Shown here in pieces: positions 21,059 through 33,652 of a stretch of DNA of 64,000 bases (position 1 is the first letter of the stretch; the number at the start of each line of letters is the position of its first letter). The DNA lies in assembly GCA_030762895.1 (NCBI GenBank), contig JAUPTC010000111.1, positions 35,392 through 99,391 on the forward strand. The letters are read 5' to 3'. A program made the translations under genes and the position numbers. The notes beneath the pieces were generated by a model. It worked only from the letters and a program-made list of their open reading frames with translations, was not told where the DNA came from and did no database searches. This DNA comes from Sophora flavescens. Taxonomy: Eukaryota; Streptophyta; Magnoliopsida; Fabales; Fabaceae.

Positions 21059-21469
21059 TGATTAGGAAGAAAATGTTGTCTAAGGTGGAGAAAAGGCTTA
21101 GCCAGCTATGCTTGAGGGTAACTTTTGTGTAAGAAGAGTCTCTGATGATGAGAGCATATTGACTATGTTTCATCCACTTAGAGCTTATTTGACTCTAAGG
21201 TATAGGTAGTAGTTGTTTTATTATTTTTTGGTTTTATCAATCATTTGATCATTTGATTGAAAGAGTGGAAGCTAGATGATGAATTCCTTTGTATCCAAGA
21301 TAAGAGCTCAAATGATTGGGTGAAGTTGCATGCAACTAAGAAAATTGTAAATGATGGGAGCTTCACCTATGATTTGGTTGTGGGGTTAAGATTGAGAAGA
21401 ACCGAAGTTGAAGTATTGTAGATGATTTTTTTTTGAGATCCTCATGATTGTAGTTTGGGTATTGGACAC
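21059..21469. other. Unrecognised sequence with an open stretch
   Basis: A plus frame at about 21265-21420 reads LDDEFLCIQDKSSNDWVKLH and onward to VVGLRLRRTEVEVL. It looks protein-like, but I cannot name it. It ends at a stop and has no clear start. Confidence 0.3.
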
Positions 21470-21476
21470 TGATATG

Positions 21477-21734
21477 TTTTTTTATAAGTAAAAAGTGTAT
21501 TGATTAAAGAGTACGAGGGGTAGCCTTTTCTTATGTTTCGCAAATTTGGAGGAAGATTTATGCATGGCTTGGACAACATTTGGTGTTACCCTCCAATGTA
21601 GCGGCTCTATATATGCAGCATGGTGGTATCTTCTCATGGAGAAAAGTAAAACAAAGAGGGTACTTAATTTGGCACCCTGTGATTTGGACCTTATGACCAG
21701 AAATAAATGCAATAATCTTTAACAACTCAACTAT
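21477..21734 (-). mobile_element. 258-bp LINE tail with TSD
   Basis: T-run, TATAAGTAAAAAGTGTATTG, then GAGTACGAGGGGTAGCC (complement of an L1 3' end). Flanked by TGATATG at 21470-21476 and 21735-21741. Strong 5' truncation is typical of target-primed reverse transcription. Confidence 0.7.
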
Positions 21735-23259
21735 TGATATGATCCGGGTTCTTGATATGATAAAATGTATAACACCCTGTTTTTCACTATTTTAAATAAC
21801 AGTAATATGTTTTATGATTATTTGAGTTTTATAAAATTATTTTAAATAAACGGAGTTTACCCCTCAATTCTACTTGAACATAGAAAGCTACGATTAAAAT
21901 TTAGGTTAGAATGTCAAAGTAAACCCGCCCAAGAATTTCATTGACAAGATATTTATATCGATCGAAGACCTAATTTTAATTCGTGGACGAAAAAATTAAG
22001 GTTTTTATTTTATTTCCTACGATATTGTATTTTTAGAATTATTTCATAAAAAGTGAAATAATATAAGTTTTACGGGTGTTATACTAAATCGGGTAAACGA
22101 CGGAGCGAATTATGGAGTTTCCGGAAGCAGATAAAGGATTTATCTTGTGATTCTAAAATGATTCATGTGGATGAGTCACACATGTGGAATTTTTAAGTTA
22201 GCACACGAGTTAGATGGAATTTTAAGGATTTTGCACCTAAGTCCTTTAACCTTCTCTTAATCGCTTTTTAGTCCAAAGTGAATTCTTCAAGCTATCTTTG
22301 TCAATTGGGCCAATTTTTTTTTCATCCAAGCCCATTAGGGGGACTGCAGCCTTAAGGTCTATTTCTTGCTCGTGGAATTATTTTTCATGATGCCAATTTC
22401 ATTCATTTAAGTTTCCTTTGTCAAGTTTATGTCTTAAGCATTTTTGTGAATCAAAACCAAGTGTGCTCAAGTGAGTTTCATCAAGCCCAATGCACAAGGC
22501 CCATGGCTTGCTCATAAACTTGATGAATCAAGTGGCTTCTTGATCATTCTCACATATCCTCACACTTTCTCAAAACTTCTCAAGTGTTCTAGCTTGTTCT
22601 TATTTTTCTCTCACACAAAGAAGCTTGGTTTGTGAAGGTGGTTGAAGATTTCTTGCTCCTTTTCAATTTCCAATAGGTGATTCTTCATCCTCATCATCTT
22701 TTAGTTATAGTTTCTTCAAATTATTTCATGATTCAATGCCTTAATCATCATGTTCATCTTTTGAGTTCATGTCTTTAGAAAATGATATAAAATCATAGAA
22801 AAATCCTTTGAGTTTGAAATCAATTTCTATGTTCTTGTCATCATGTATGTGTTCTAAATACAAGAGTATGTTGAAATCTAAAATTTCCTTCCCTTTTATA
22901 CTCACCATGACCGAACCTATATAGATTAGGTTGGAGGAGATTTTGTTCATGTTTTTCATCAATGATCATGCATATTATCTTGTTAGTATATATGCTTGTT
23001 GAATCCAAGTTGTTTTGTCAAACCAAAATCTCTAGCCATATGAACATGTCATGGCCAAATCCTAGATGTTTGTGAGTTAGGAAGTTTTGGTTCTTAACCT
23101 TGTTGTTTAGTTACTAATCCATGATCTTAGTTAGTTAAGGATCATTAATCCATAACTTAGGCATGTTTAGGAATTTTAGTCACAAAAAACCCCTTGAGGC
23201 CGTGATCATATAGAAGGGTTTTGATGTTATTAATTGTTTCAGTAGTGCAAAATATGCTT

Positions 23260-23560
23260 TTCACGTCAGGATTTAACATCGGTTCTTTTCTAACCGATGT
23301 CTAAAACTAGGCGGTGGCATTTTTGAAATTAATGTCAAAACTTTTACATCGGTTATTAAAATAACCGATGTTAAAAGTGTTACACATCAATTCGTTTTGT
23401 AAACCGATGTGTAAGAATAAAACAAAAATTGAAAATTGAAATTCTGCGTTACTTTTAACATCGGTTCTCTAAATAACCGATGTCTAATGTCTTTAATCAA
23501 GAACAAATTTTAAAATTGCTTTACTTTTGACATCAGGTGTTTCTGGAACTGATGTCTAAT
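23260..23560. repeat. CACTA 2 left subterminal repeats
   Basis: Paired ACATCGGTT / AACCGATGT motifs, about four pairs, in AT-rich spacers. They differ in sequence from the ACGTCAGTT motifs of CACTA 1, so the two elements belong to different subfamilies. Confidence 0.85.
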
Positions 23561-23579
23561 AGCCCAAAACCAATATTGT

Positions 23580-25682
23580 TCTATTCATTCCCTCCAATAT
23601 TATCACTGTTCGTGCTCTTTCTTTTATCTCGGCTTACCTAAACCTAAAACCCTCACCGTCCGTGCTGTCGTCTTGCTCCATCGTGCGCTGTCCGCTTGCT
23701 CCGTCGTGTGCCATCCGCAGAGGTTGGAGCAACACGAAGGTGTTCCATCGTCGTGCGTGTCCGTCGTCGCCATTACAGGTGGTCCATCTTTGCTTTCAGC
23801 AATCGCGGGTGGTCCATCTCTGTTCTGCTCTGTTCTCATTGCTTTGGTTCTCACCACTCAAGCTCCCCATCAACGCATCCCTTTTCAGTTCTCATCACAG
23901 AGGTAACCCATTCTTTTCCTCCGCTTCATAACTTGGGTGTTCACTCGTTTTCTTCTCTCTCTCTTTTTTTAAAATATCACAAAGGTAACACATTGAAATG
24001 GAAGCGAAGATGAGTGAGCTTAGAAATTTTGGGTTTCTTTTTCTTTTTGTTTTTATGTTTTTATTTTTGGATAGCAAGGATTGTGAGCTTCTGCGTTTAG
24101 GGATTATTTTGTGGGAAATGAACCGAGAAGAGTGAAGTGACACAACCTTATTATCCATTCCAAGGTGAGTTTACATTTCTCTCTTCTTCTCCAAACTGCA
24201 GTTCGATAACCCTCTTCTATGTGAGCTTACATTTCAGTTTTATTTTTCTCTTTTTCTCTTACAGAGCCCTAACCTCTTCCACTTGGTCACTTGACTGTAT
24301 AACTGTCATTGTTTACTGATTCCTTGACTGTATTAGGACTGATTACTTGGTTGTCTGTATTGTGGCATTTTGGTTGTTTGAGTTGTTTTGTGTGCTATGG
24401 CATTTTGTGCTCTTTACTTGTTCAGCAACAGAATGACTTTCTAACCATGTTATCAGCTGAAAAACATAACCCTTCTTCTAGACAAATTTATTTAACCTTT
24501 CGATGAAATTTATCAATAATGCTATTTCTTCAAACATTGCTGAGTATTTTTAAAACACTGATGTTGATGAATGTGGTTTGTTTTCAATATTTTTTATTTA
24601 ATTTGTTGTTTGGCTGGTGAGTCATTATTGGTGCTGATCTAGATTTCATCTAAGATTCTTTTGGGATGCTCAGAATAAGTTCTCTCTTTTAAAATATGTT
24701 AGGACTTTGTATAGGAAAAAACTGTATGAAATGAACTTTACATATGCTTGTGACTATGAGCATGTTTATCTTTTGCTTCTAGTGAGATATCTTTCATAAT
24801 TTACTATGCCAAAATTTTATTTACAAGAAAAAGTATCAATGTGACATTTTACATATGCTTGTGGCTATGAGATTGTTTTGGTCCTTCTAGTTCCTCAAGG
24901 TAATTTATGACTTTGTTATCTTTTGATTTATATGTATAAAAGGATGCCATCTATAATATCATATTAGAATAAGGTGTTTTGACTTGATTTTTGAAACGTA
25001 GAGTTTAAGACCATGACTTTTCTTATATATAGTCATATACATAACATGCATCAATTTTATTTTAAGATGTTTCAGAATATTTCAGGTAAAACAATGCCTT
25101 GTGGCTGCCAGTAACCCCCATTTCTTAATGGCATAACTTAAATTATTTTAAGGAAGAAACTATAGGATCTTGTTTAAATGGTAGCCGTTTAGTGACATGG
25201 TACATCAGTTAAAACAATGCAGTGCTGGTGAAATGCATGAAATTATATTGCATTATTGTAAAAGCTACACTGATGATGATGGAGAAAGCTTATTTGTACT
25301 TTGTTTTAATTAATTGCAAAGTGTTATCATGGGGGGATCCTGATTCGTGCACCAATGACCTTATTAGTGTTAAGCCACAATGAAAGCCAAGTTACTGGCA
25401 AGCAAGTTTTGTCCCCCACTTTTCATCCTCCAATCTCTGGTTGAGATAAACACGTTTGGAAGTACATTTGTATATTATTTTTTGTTTTAAATTTCTTTTG
25501 CACTTAACCATATTTATATATTTACTTAGAAATCATGCTAAAATTCTGACATCCCTCATATAGGATGACTTAGAAAGATTATCATTAAACATGCAAAAGT
25601 TAGAAGTTAGAAATGGTGGTATTTGCATGCATCATTTCCCTAAACCATATTAACTCAATCCTACGAAGTTATTGTTGTAGTT
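23580..25682 (+). promoter_or_regulatory. CACTA 2 promoter, leader and first-intron region
   Basis: A CpG-rich patch (23610-23900, with CCGTCGTG and GTGGTCCATC repeats) is open in several frames at once, which is a composition effect. Then come long T-rich stretches with many GT and AG sites before the ATG at 25683. The position fits the leader and an intron of the transposase-type gene. No certain TATA box. Confidence 0.4.
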
Positions 25683-27375
25683 ATGGATCGCGGTTGGATG
25701 AATGCTAGGTGGACAAGTGATGAGTATGAGAATGGAGTGGAAGCTTTTCTACAATTTGCTAAAAGAAATCTTCCTGATAGTAGTATTGGAAAGTTTTATT
25801 TTCCTTGTGTTAATTGCTTGAATGGGAGATGACTAGAAGCTGAGGAGATACGGGAGCATCTTATTTGTGATGGGATTTGGTGATGGTGGTGGTCGAAGAT
25901 ATTCGAGATGCTGATGCTCGAGTCCCTGTGCCAACTGAGGATGTTCAAATAGTAGGCGAGGCCCTCGGTAATTTCATTTCTTGGACAAGAAGACTTGTGA
26001 GGTTTTTTGTTTCAGCCAAGGTATTCAATTACTTGTATTTTTCTATATTTACAATTGAAATAATTTAATTGTGTTTATTAATGCTTTTTTTGTTATTTAG
26101 GATTTTGAAAAGGATGTTCCACCAAAAAGTCTCATATGGGAAGACCTGTGAAGTTTTCTTCGGCAAGGTATTCATATAATCATCCAATTACTTACAATTG
26201 AATTAACTTAACCGTGTTCACTAATGTTTTATCTTTGTTGATTAAGGTATCGACGAGGGGATCACTCAGATGCTCTTGAACGTCTAGCTATAGTGGCGGT
26301 TAAACATGGGAAGAATCCGGCTCTCATAGAGTTGGAACACGATGGTAGGCCTGATCAACCTTTCAATCTCCCTGCAAGGGACTTTATGGAGATAGCTCTT
26401 GATGGTGAAAAGGTTTGCTGGTCGTGCATCTCATTATGGTGCACGTAAGTACATTTTTTATTTCTTAATTAACTAAAAAAGTTTTCAATACTATTATAAT
26501 TAACATGTTTTTTCAATATATTAGGTATTTGCATCGCCAATGTATTGTTAGGGGCAACCTCCATATTTATGGATTCATTGACTCTGCCCTCATTGAGGGT
26601 GAGACAGTTCCCGGATGTGATTATCGAGCATGCGGCGCATGCTTGGTCGAGGCAACAAACAGTGCTACCTAGCACCTTGCCTCAAGAGGTAAGTACAAGT
26701 ATAAAAGTGATTTATAATTATCCGTGACTTGTCATTAACTATTCCCAACTGCAGTGAACATTGTCAATTATTGGTCTTATGTCCTAGTTCGTTGGGAAGA
26801 AGACCGACGAAGGAACTCAAGGCCATTGTTGAAACGTAAGCTTTTAATTTTCTTATTTAGTGCTGCATTTGTTGTATTAATTACTCTGAAATTTGTAACA
26901 TACTTTAAGTGTATATTTTCTTATGATAGATCTATGGACGCACGTCGCATGTTAGATGGTACTAGGCCTAGGCCTATTAAGTGGTTTTTCCCTAACGTAA
27001 GTATTTTATTAGTACCCGAGATTCAATTGCAATTTACAATATAGTTAATGTTATGTGTTTTCTCATTATATTCAAATCGGGTTCATTTGTAGTCTCATAG
27101 GCAATGTGGCTCATGGGAGTATGGATAATATGTTATGAAGTGGATGCTCGACATTGTATCCGGTGGAATTACTAAAGGATGGATGACGGTAAGTAATAAA
27201 ATTTGTAATAAGTTATATATTAATTATGTTTTGTTTTAGTATGATTATTTGCAATGTTTAATTTATCTTATGTTACATGCAGATATTCGACACTCGGGCT
27301 CCACTATCAAATGAGGACATTATGGTCATAAAGAAGCGTTGGGCAACCTTCTTTCTAAAGTTGACTGGGAATTAA
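25683..27375 (+). pseudogene. CACTA 2 Transpos_assoc + Ulp1-like cysteine protease gene, broken
   Basis: Exon 1 (25683-26020) starts MDRGWMNARWTSDEYENGVE, the Transpos_assoc domain, and has a TGA at 25830-25832. It ends with VGEALGNFISWTRRLV, common in plant CACTA proteins. Further exons at about 26101-26167, 26247-26444, 26525-26688, 26755-26835, 26930-26996, 27093-27188 and 27283-27375 have GT-AG junctions. They give an Ulp1/SENP-like domain: YLHRQCIVRGNLHIYGFID, then EHCQLLVLCP (the conserved HWQL has lost Trp), SLGRRPTKELKAIVET, and RQCGSWEYG-stop-YVMKWM. In related proteins the last block is ECGYYVM. Here the catalytic Cys codon reads TAT (Tyr, 27120-27122) and the next Tyr codon is TAA (27126-27128). 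A frameshift also lies near 26650. Not functional. Confidence 0.8.
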
Positions 27376-27629
27376 TGGGTGATCATATACTCATTTGTGT
27401 AGTTTCTTTGGTGTCAAATTATTTAGTTTGAATTTATGACATTTTATATATTTAGTTAGGATTTTTAGATGTAAACTTTTGCATTGAGAATATTTTGGAC
27501 TTTGAATGAAATTTTGGTTATAAGAGATTATGTTTCTGTTTGTTGAGATTTTGGTTGTACCAATGAAACAGGGAAAGAATTGTAACTGGTGTAAGCCATA
27601 TTTTTTTTAAAAAAAATAAAGAACTTTCA

Positions 27630-27960
27630 ACATCGGCTATAAAAGAAACTGATGTGTAAAGTGATTTTCAACAGAGTTAGAAAACATTGAAAATGCACTT
27701 TAGACTTCGGTTATAAATCAAAACCGATGTTGAAAGTTGACTTTAGACATCGGTTAAAAAGGAACCGATGTGTAAAGTGATTTTCAACAGAGTTAGAAAA
27801 CATTGAAAATGCACTTTAGACTTCGGTTAAAATTTTAACGGATGTGTAAAGTGCACTTTCGACATCGGTTCATAACCGATGTCTAAAACCACCACATATA
27901 ACATCGCCTGTATACACATCGATTCAATAACCGATGTTAAAACCCAAAATTAACCGATGT
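27630..27960. repeat. CACTA 2 right subterminal repeats
   Basis: Many ACATCGGTTA / TAACCGATGT motifs. A 50-base unit containing CAACAGAGTTAGAAAACATT occurs twice (about 27664-27713 and 27784-27832). Confidence 0.85.
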
Positions 27961-30900
27961 TAAAAGTGTTTTCTGCACTAGTGTTTGATTAGTAATTGAT
28001 TGGTTGTAATCATTGAAGGTTAAGTGTATTTGCGGTGTACGTGAGAACCGGACTTCCGACAAAATACTTTTAATCCGCAGAGAACTCCGAGAGGTAAGAG
28101 AGGATTACCTGAGGGATATATTCGATGGCTATATGCTATCCTGTGTTTGTCTATAATTATTTATCTGTTAGTATTTATTTAAGTTGTTAAAGTTATGTTA
28201 TTTTTATTTGTGTTGGTTTAATTGCGTTCAATTGTTTATCTGTAATTAAATTATGATGTATTGTGTTGCATGATCTGCCTGGGAATTTCTCTGTGATATT
28301 ATTGTTGGTTGTTGTTTGAGAAGCCTGACAGTGGTCAGTGCCTAATTAAATTAATCGGATAAAAGCTTTAAGAAGCTTTATAAATTATATTCAATATTTT
28401 AACGGTAAAATATTGGAATATAATATTAATGGAAATTTTTATTTTGGAAAAATAAGGAATTTTGGAAAATATCATTATTTTAATGATTTATCACTATAAG
28501 AGTGAACCACGAGTCACAGTGAGAAAAAAACAGTGGAATTATTTTTGTACTGCTAATTTTTACGTAAGAAATTCCGTAATATTATAAAAAGTTATTTATG
28601 AAATTAAATGTTGAAAATAAGTTAATTATGATTTTAGAAAATTATTTAAGTGGAAAAAGCTAAGTTTTGGCTTAAAAGGCTTTAAAAATGATAATTGACG
28701 GCAATTAGGAAAAGTATCAACTGCAAGTGTTTTGAAACGGCAGTACGTATTTTAAGTAAGTTTAAGCCTCAAGTGACTCATCTTTGTGAAAATTAAGTTT
28801 AGTATTTAAAGGTTTTATTGAAGAATTTCCCATTTGAAAAGATTTTCCGAAATCAAGTATAATTCAACAGTGTTGAAAGTGGTGTTGAACTTAGTAACCG
28901 AGACGTCGGGGTACTAAGGTTCTTTGTTGTTATGGACTTGGGGTCCTTTGGACTTTGAGGTCCTATAGACTTGGTGTCTATTGTATACGTGGTGCATACT
29001 ATGTTTAAACATTTAAGATGTTTTCTATTACCACGAACCTATGACTGGTGCATCGGTCGAGAGGTGTCGTGATTGAGCACTCGGACTTTGAGATCCTGTG
29101 TTATTAATGAAAGTTTTAAAGAGGTTTAAAACTATGTTAGTCGTAAGCCATTTTGAGCTTCGGCAAAGAAAGATTGAACACAAAGAAAAGTGTTAAGAGC
29201 AAAGTATTTTGCATGCATTTCGAAGACGTGCCCACGGTTCTGTGTGTGATTTCCTTGCGGCGTCAGGTATTTCATGCTACGATTTTATTCATTGTGCCCC
29301 GGTTGGGACAATGAAACCCCATTTTCATTTTTATCACTGTGCCCTGGGTGTTAGACAGCATGCAATGGGTTTTGGCTGCGTGTCTTTTTGCCTTGTATGG
29401 AAATTGAGCCTGATCAACTCACCACGTGTTGGGATATCTCATTATATTAAGTGCGAATTTAGATGACGAATATGAAGTGTTCATGCATTGTTTTTCACTT
29501 GATGAAGTTTGGGGTGTTAAACCCATTGATAAACTATTTTCTTATGAATGCTTATGTTGATATAGGTGTATGTGTTTTATGTGGTTTCGAGTATGTAGTT
29601 GTCGAGTAAAATCCATATATTGGTTTCTCACTCTTGCAATGTTTTCTTGTTCGTTCTCTACTTGTGGTACCTTCATTTACATCTAAGATTAGATGGATCC
29701 GATGATGCCCTGGCGCACTCGTGATCCGCAGCATTACGTTTGAGCACGGGGCACATGGTGGCGCTTGGGAGATAAATCCACGGGGCTACTAGTGCCACCT
29801 ATTTTGGCCCCACTCATGAGGTTACTGGCACATTAGCTGTAGGACCTCAACGTAGGACTCATGTCATGGAGACTTGCGAAGTATCTCTACCTCCGCCGTG
29901 GCTTTACCTACAGTACTTGATGGATCATGGAGAGATCGAGTTTCATCCTCAGTTGGGTCAGCCTTTACAGATAGCTGCACCAGCTATAGCCGCACTCGAT
30001 GAGCCTCCGGTTGAGATGCTTCCAGAGGATCGGATTGAGGAGGATCCCGAAGAGTTTATAGAGGACATCCTTGAGGATCTTCCACCTGTTGATGACGATG
30101 ATTCACCCGACGTGGGTGCAGGAGCAACAGCATCCTCATCGGATAGTTCTGCTTTGGGAGGAGGTGATCATCATGATCTCCCTAATGGTTTTCATTAGTA
30201 TAGACCAGCTTAGGGTATAGTTTTGGGGTAGTGATATTCGTCGGTTAATCGGCTCACGAGAGCCATTATCTTTTTGTTATGGTTCTAGATGCTCGCTACT
30301 ATTTTGTATATGTCTTTATATTGCTAACTTAGTGTGTAGAAATAGCCTGTATCGATGAAGGCTTCTTTTGTGGTTTTATAGTGATTAGTGTAACACCCTG
30401 ATTTTCGTTGCTTTCTAATATCGGTAATAAATATATGAACATATATATTTTTATCCGAGACTCAAAATGATTTTGGGTAAACCACTATCATTTCTATATC
30501 ATGCTTTATATTATAGGGTTACGATGAAATTTTGGGTTGAAAATTCAGACGAAACCCGGTCTGCGTTTTTCCACTAAAGAAAAAGTTTACTGCTCAGAAA
30601 ACCTAATTTTAATTCGTGAACGAGATGAAAAATGTTTTTATCGTATTTACTACGAGACTATAAGTTTTGAAAAATTTAGCGTAAAAAATTAAAATATTAT
30701 ATTTGTTGCGGGCGAAGACGTCGAGATATCTCTAGGAAAACCCGCGTCAGATGAACCAGGGAGTCAGCAACGGAGTTGAGGTGACGGATTTGACTGATGT
30801 GACAGGCATTTATGACGATCCTATCCGCATCATAATATGGCCATAATGGCGCATTTATGACAAAGGAATATTTTACCTGGAAATGACGATTTTACCCTTG

Positions 30901-33652
30901 GCTCTTCATGAATTTTTCAAGCCATGCCATTGTAATTTTTGACCAAATTGCCCCTAAAAACTCACGGGTCCTTCATTATCATACACTTAGGCAATTTCAT
31001 TCTTTCATTCATGACATCTTTCTCTCCAAAACTCATACTTTTCTTTCAAGAACAACCATAGGTGTTCATACTCACCAGATTTTGCATAGCGATTCTGACC
31101 ATTTTCTATTCTGAATCTAGGAAAACTTTCTCCATGAAAGTTGTTCCTCATTCTCCCTTCTTTCCAACGACATAAAGAACATCAAAAATGGATAAGTATA
31201 TTGAGAGATATGTCCAAATTACCGAAACTGCTCTAAACTTCTCAAGAACACTTAGAACACAAAAGCTTGATTTTGTGAAGCAAGTCCTTGGATATTCACT
31301 TGTTTTTGATCTTCAAGAGGTGAATCCTATTCTCCTTCCCTAATCATGTCTATGTTCTTCAATAAGTTTCATGATTCAAAGTCTATTTCATCTATGTTCA
31401 TCACTTTTAAGTTTCTAGATCTAGAACTTTGAAAATTCATAACAAATTCTAGAAAAATATCATGATCTTGAAACCACTTCCTATGTTTTTATAATCATGT
31501 ATGTTGTATGTATATAAGAGCATGTGATGATCAAAAATTTTCTTCTCTTAAGACCCATCTTGGCCGAATCCTAGAGGAAAGGATGGATGGAGCTTTTGTT
31601 CTTGCTTTTGATGTATAATCATGTCTTTCATCATACATACTTGTATACATGTTGAATCCTAGTTGGTTCATTAAAATAAAACCCTAACCCTATGTTCTTG
31701 TATTGGCCGAATCTACCACTAAGAGGATTAGGATGGTTTTGATTCTTAACTTTGTTGTTTAGCCTTAATCCATTTCCTTAAGTATATTAGGATCATTAAT
31801 CCTTGACTTAAGCAAGTTTGGAGATTTTGAGCCACAAAACTCTAAGGAGGCCGTAACCTATTAGAGAGGATTAGGTGTTTATTTTGCTTGTTTTGCTTGA
31901 TTGTTTGGATGTGTTGTTGAAGGTTAATTGTTCTACGGCATACGAGGGTTTCCAACAACCGACAAAGTTCTTTTAATTTCACCGAGGAACTTCAAGAGGT
32001 AAAGGGATCTTACCTGAGGGATTTTCTCAATAACTATTTACTTTTAGTGTGGTTTATATGATTTATGTGTGGTTGTGGTTATTTGTTTATGTTGTTTTAC
32101 GTTGTGTTGTTTATCTCGTGTATCGGTGATTGATCTGCTTTTAGTTTATTTAATTATCTGCAGTAGTATATTATATTGCTATGATGCATGATTTTCCTGG
32201 TGATATAATTCCCGATGATGTTGTTGAATGTTGTTTGAGAGGCCTGTGACAGGGGTCGTGCACAACCAAGTTAATCAGATAAAAGCTTTAATAAGTTGTG
32301 AAAAGATTATATTCAATGTTTTATGAGAAATGTTGGAATATAATACTGGTGGAAAATATTATTTTGGAAAAATAATGAGTTTTGAGAAATATTATTATTT
32401 TAATGATTTATTAGTGTAAAAGTAATATATGAGTCACGGTGAGAGCGTAACCATGAATTTTTTTTGTACTACTAAATTTTACGTAAGAAATTCCGTAATA
32501 TCATAAAAAGTTATTTTGTGAAATTAATATTGGAAAATACCTTATTTATTATTAAAAATAATAATAATAATATAAAAAAATTTATTAAAAAAATTAAATA
32601 AAAATATTTTTTAAAAAAAATAAATCAAAGTTTAACTTAAAAACGTTATTTTGGAAAAAATGAGTTTCCAAAGGAAAAGTGGATTTTTCTATGATTTGAT
32701 GTTTTACAAACGAATTTCAAGTAGAAAGGATTTTCGGTAAATGAGTTTTACTTAATGACGTAAAGGACGATATAGAACTTAGTAACCGAGATGTTGGGGT
32801 ACTAGTGTTCTTAAGACGTTGTCTTATTTTGGATTTGCTTTTCACAGACAAAAACGATGTAAAACGATGATGTGGAACTTAATAACCGAGACGTCGGGGG
32901 TATTAAGGTTCGTTGTGTTGTAGACTGGGTATCTACTTAAAGAAGTTAAAACATTTTGAGATGTTTTCTATTACCACGAACCTAAGACTGATTGCAAGGT
33001 CTAGGGGCTTCGTGATTGAGCACTCGGACATTGAGGTCCTGTGTTGTTAATAAAAGTTGTAAAGATGTTTAAAACAATGATGGGTCGTAAGCTTTTGAGA
33101 TCTTCGATGTTTAAAACGATGTTGGGTCGTAAGCTTTTGAGAGCTTTGACAAATAAAGATATAACACAATGAAAAGTGTTGAGAAAAAGTATTTTCTTGC
33201 ATGCATTTGGCAAACGTGCCATGATCAAACGAGTGATTACCTTGCGGCGTTATGGTAGAACATACCAACGATGTTCTTATTGTGTCGGGTGGACAATGAG
33301 GCCCCATCTACGTTGTTAGCACTCTGTGCCACGATGTTGGACAGTGTGTGATGGGTTTTGGCTGTGTGCCTGTGGCTGTGTGCCGGTAACTATCGAGTCT
33401 GATCAACTCATCACGAGGTCTCATGAGATTAGGTGTGAATGTTTAGATGATGTATTGAAGTGTTCATGCATAGTTTTCCAACGTTGATTTTTGGGGTTTA
33501 AAACCCATTGTTAAACGATATGCTATAATATGAATGCTTATGTTGTTATAAACATGTATATGTGTATGTGCCTTCTTTTGTGTTGCGCATTTAGTTATGG
33601 TGATAAATCCATATATTGGCGTCTCACCCTTACAAACATATCAGAGTCTTAC

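Larger units (their letters stand above)
23240..27983 (+). mobile_element. CACTA transposon 2, complete ends, TSD TTT
   Basis: 4744 bases. Left end CAGTAGTGCAAAATA; right end TTTTCTGCACTAGTG, whose complement starts CACTAGTGCAGAAAA. Three-base duplications TTT at 23237-23239 and 27984-27986. Removing it restores ATTGTTTGATTAGTAATT, which is exactly what the sister LTR shows at 5124-5141. Subterminal motifs ACATCGGTTAT/ATAACCGATGT fill 23260-23550 and 27630-27960. It encodes only the Transpos_assoc and Ulp1-like parts. No TNPD transposase is present, so it is a deleted, non-autonomous copy. Confidence 0.92.

Noticed and set aside
7711..21765. A complete Helitron
   Set aside because: Gene-fragment mosaic fits, but no TC start, terminal hairpin plus CTRR end, or Rep/helicase motif was found by eye.
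23624..24158. Cluster of overlapping ORFs on both strands with RR/SS-rich products
   Set aside because: CpG-rich leader of CACTA 2; four frames open at once and no family match.
29866..30198. 110-codon ORF with acidic tail (EEDPEEFIEDILEDLPPVDD)
   Set aside because: The equivalent in the sister LTR is 7064-7246 and differs in length. It might be a relic of an LTR ORF, but nothing supports a gene. Noted because both copies keep the acidic stretch.
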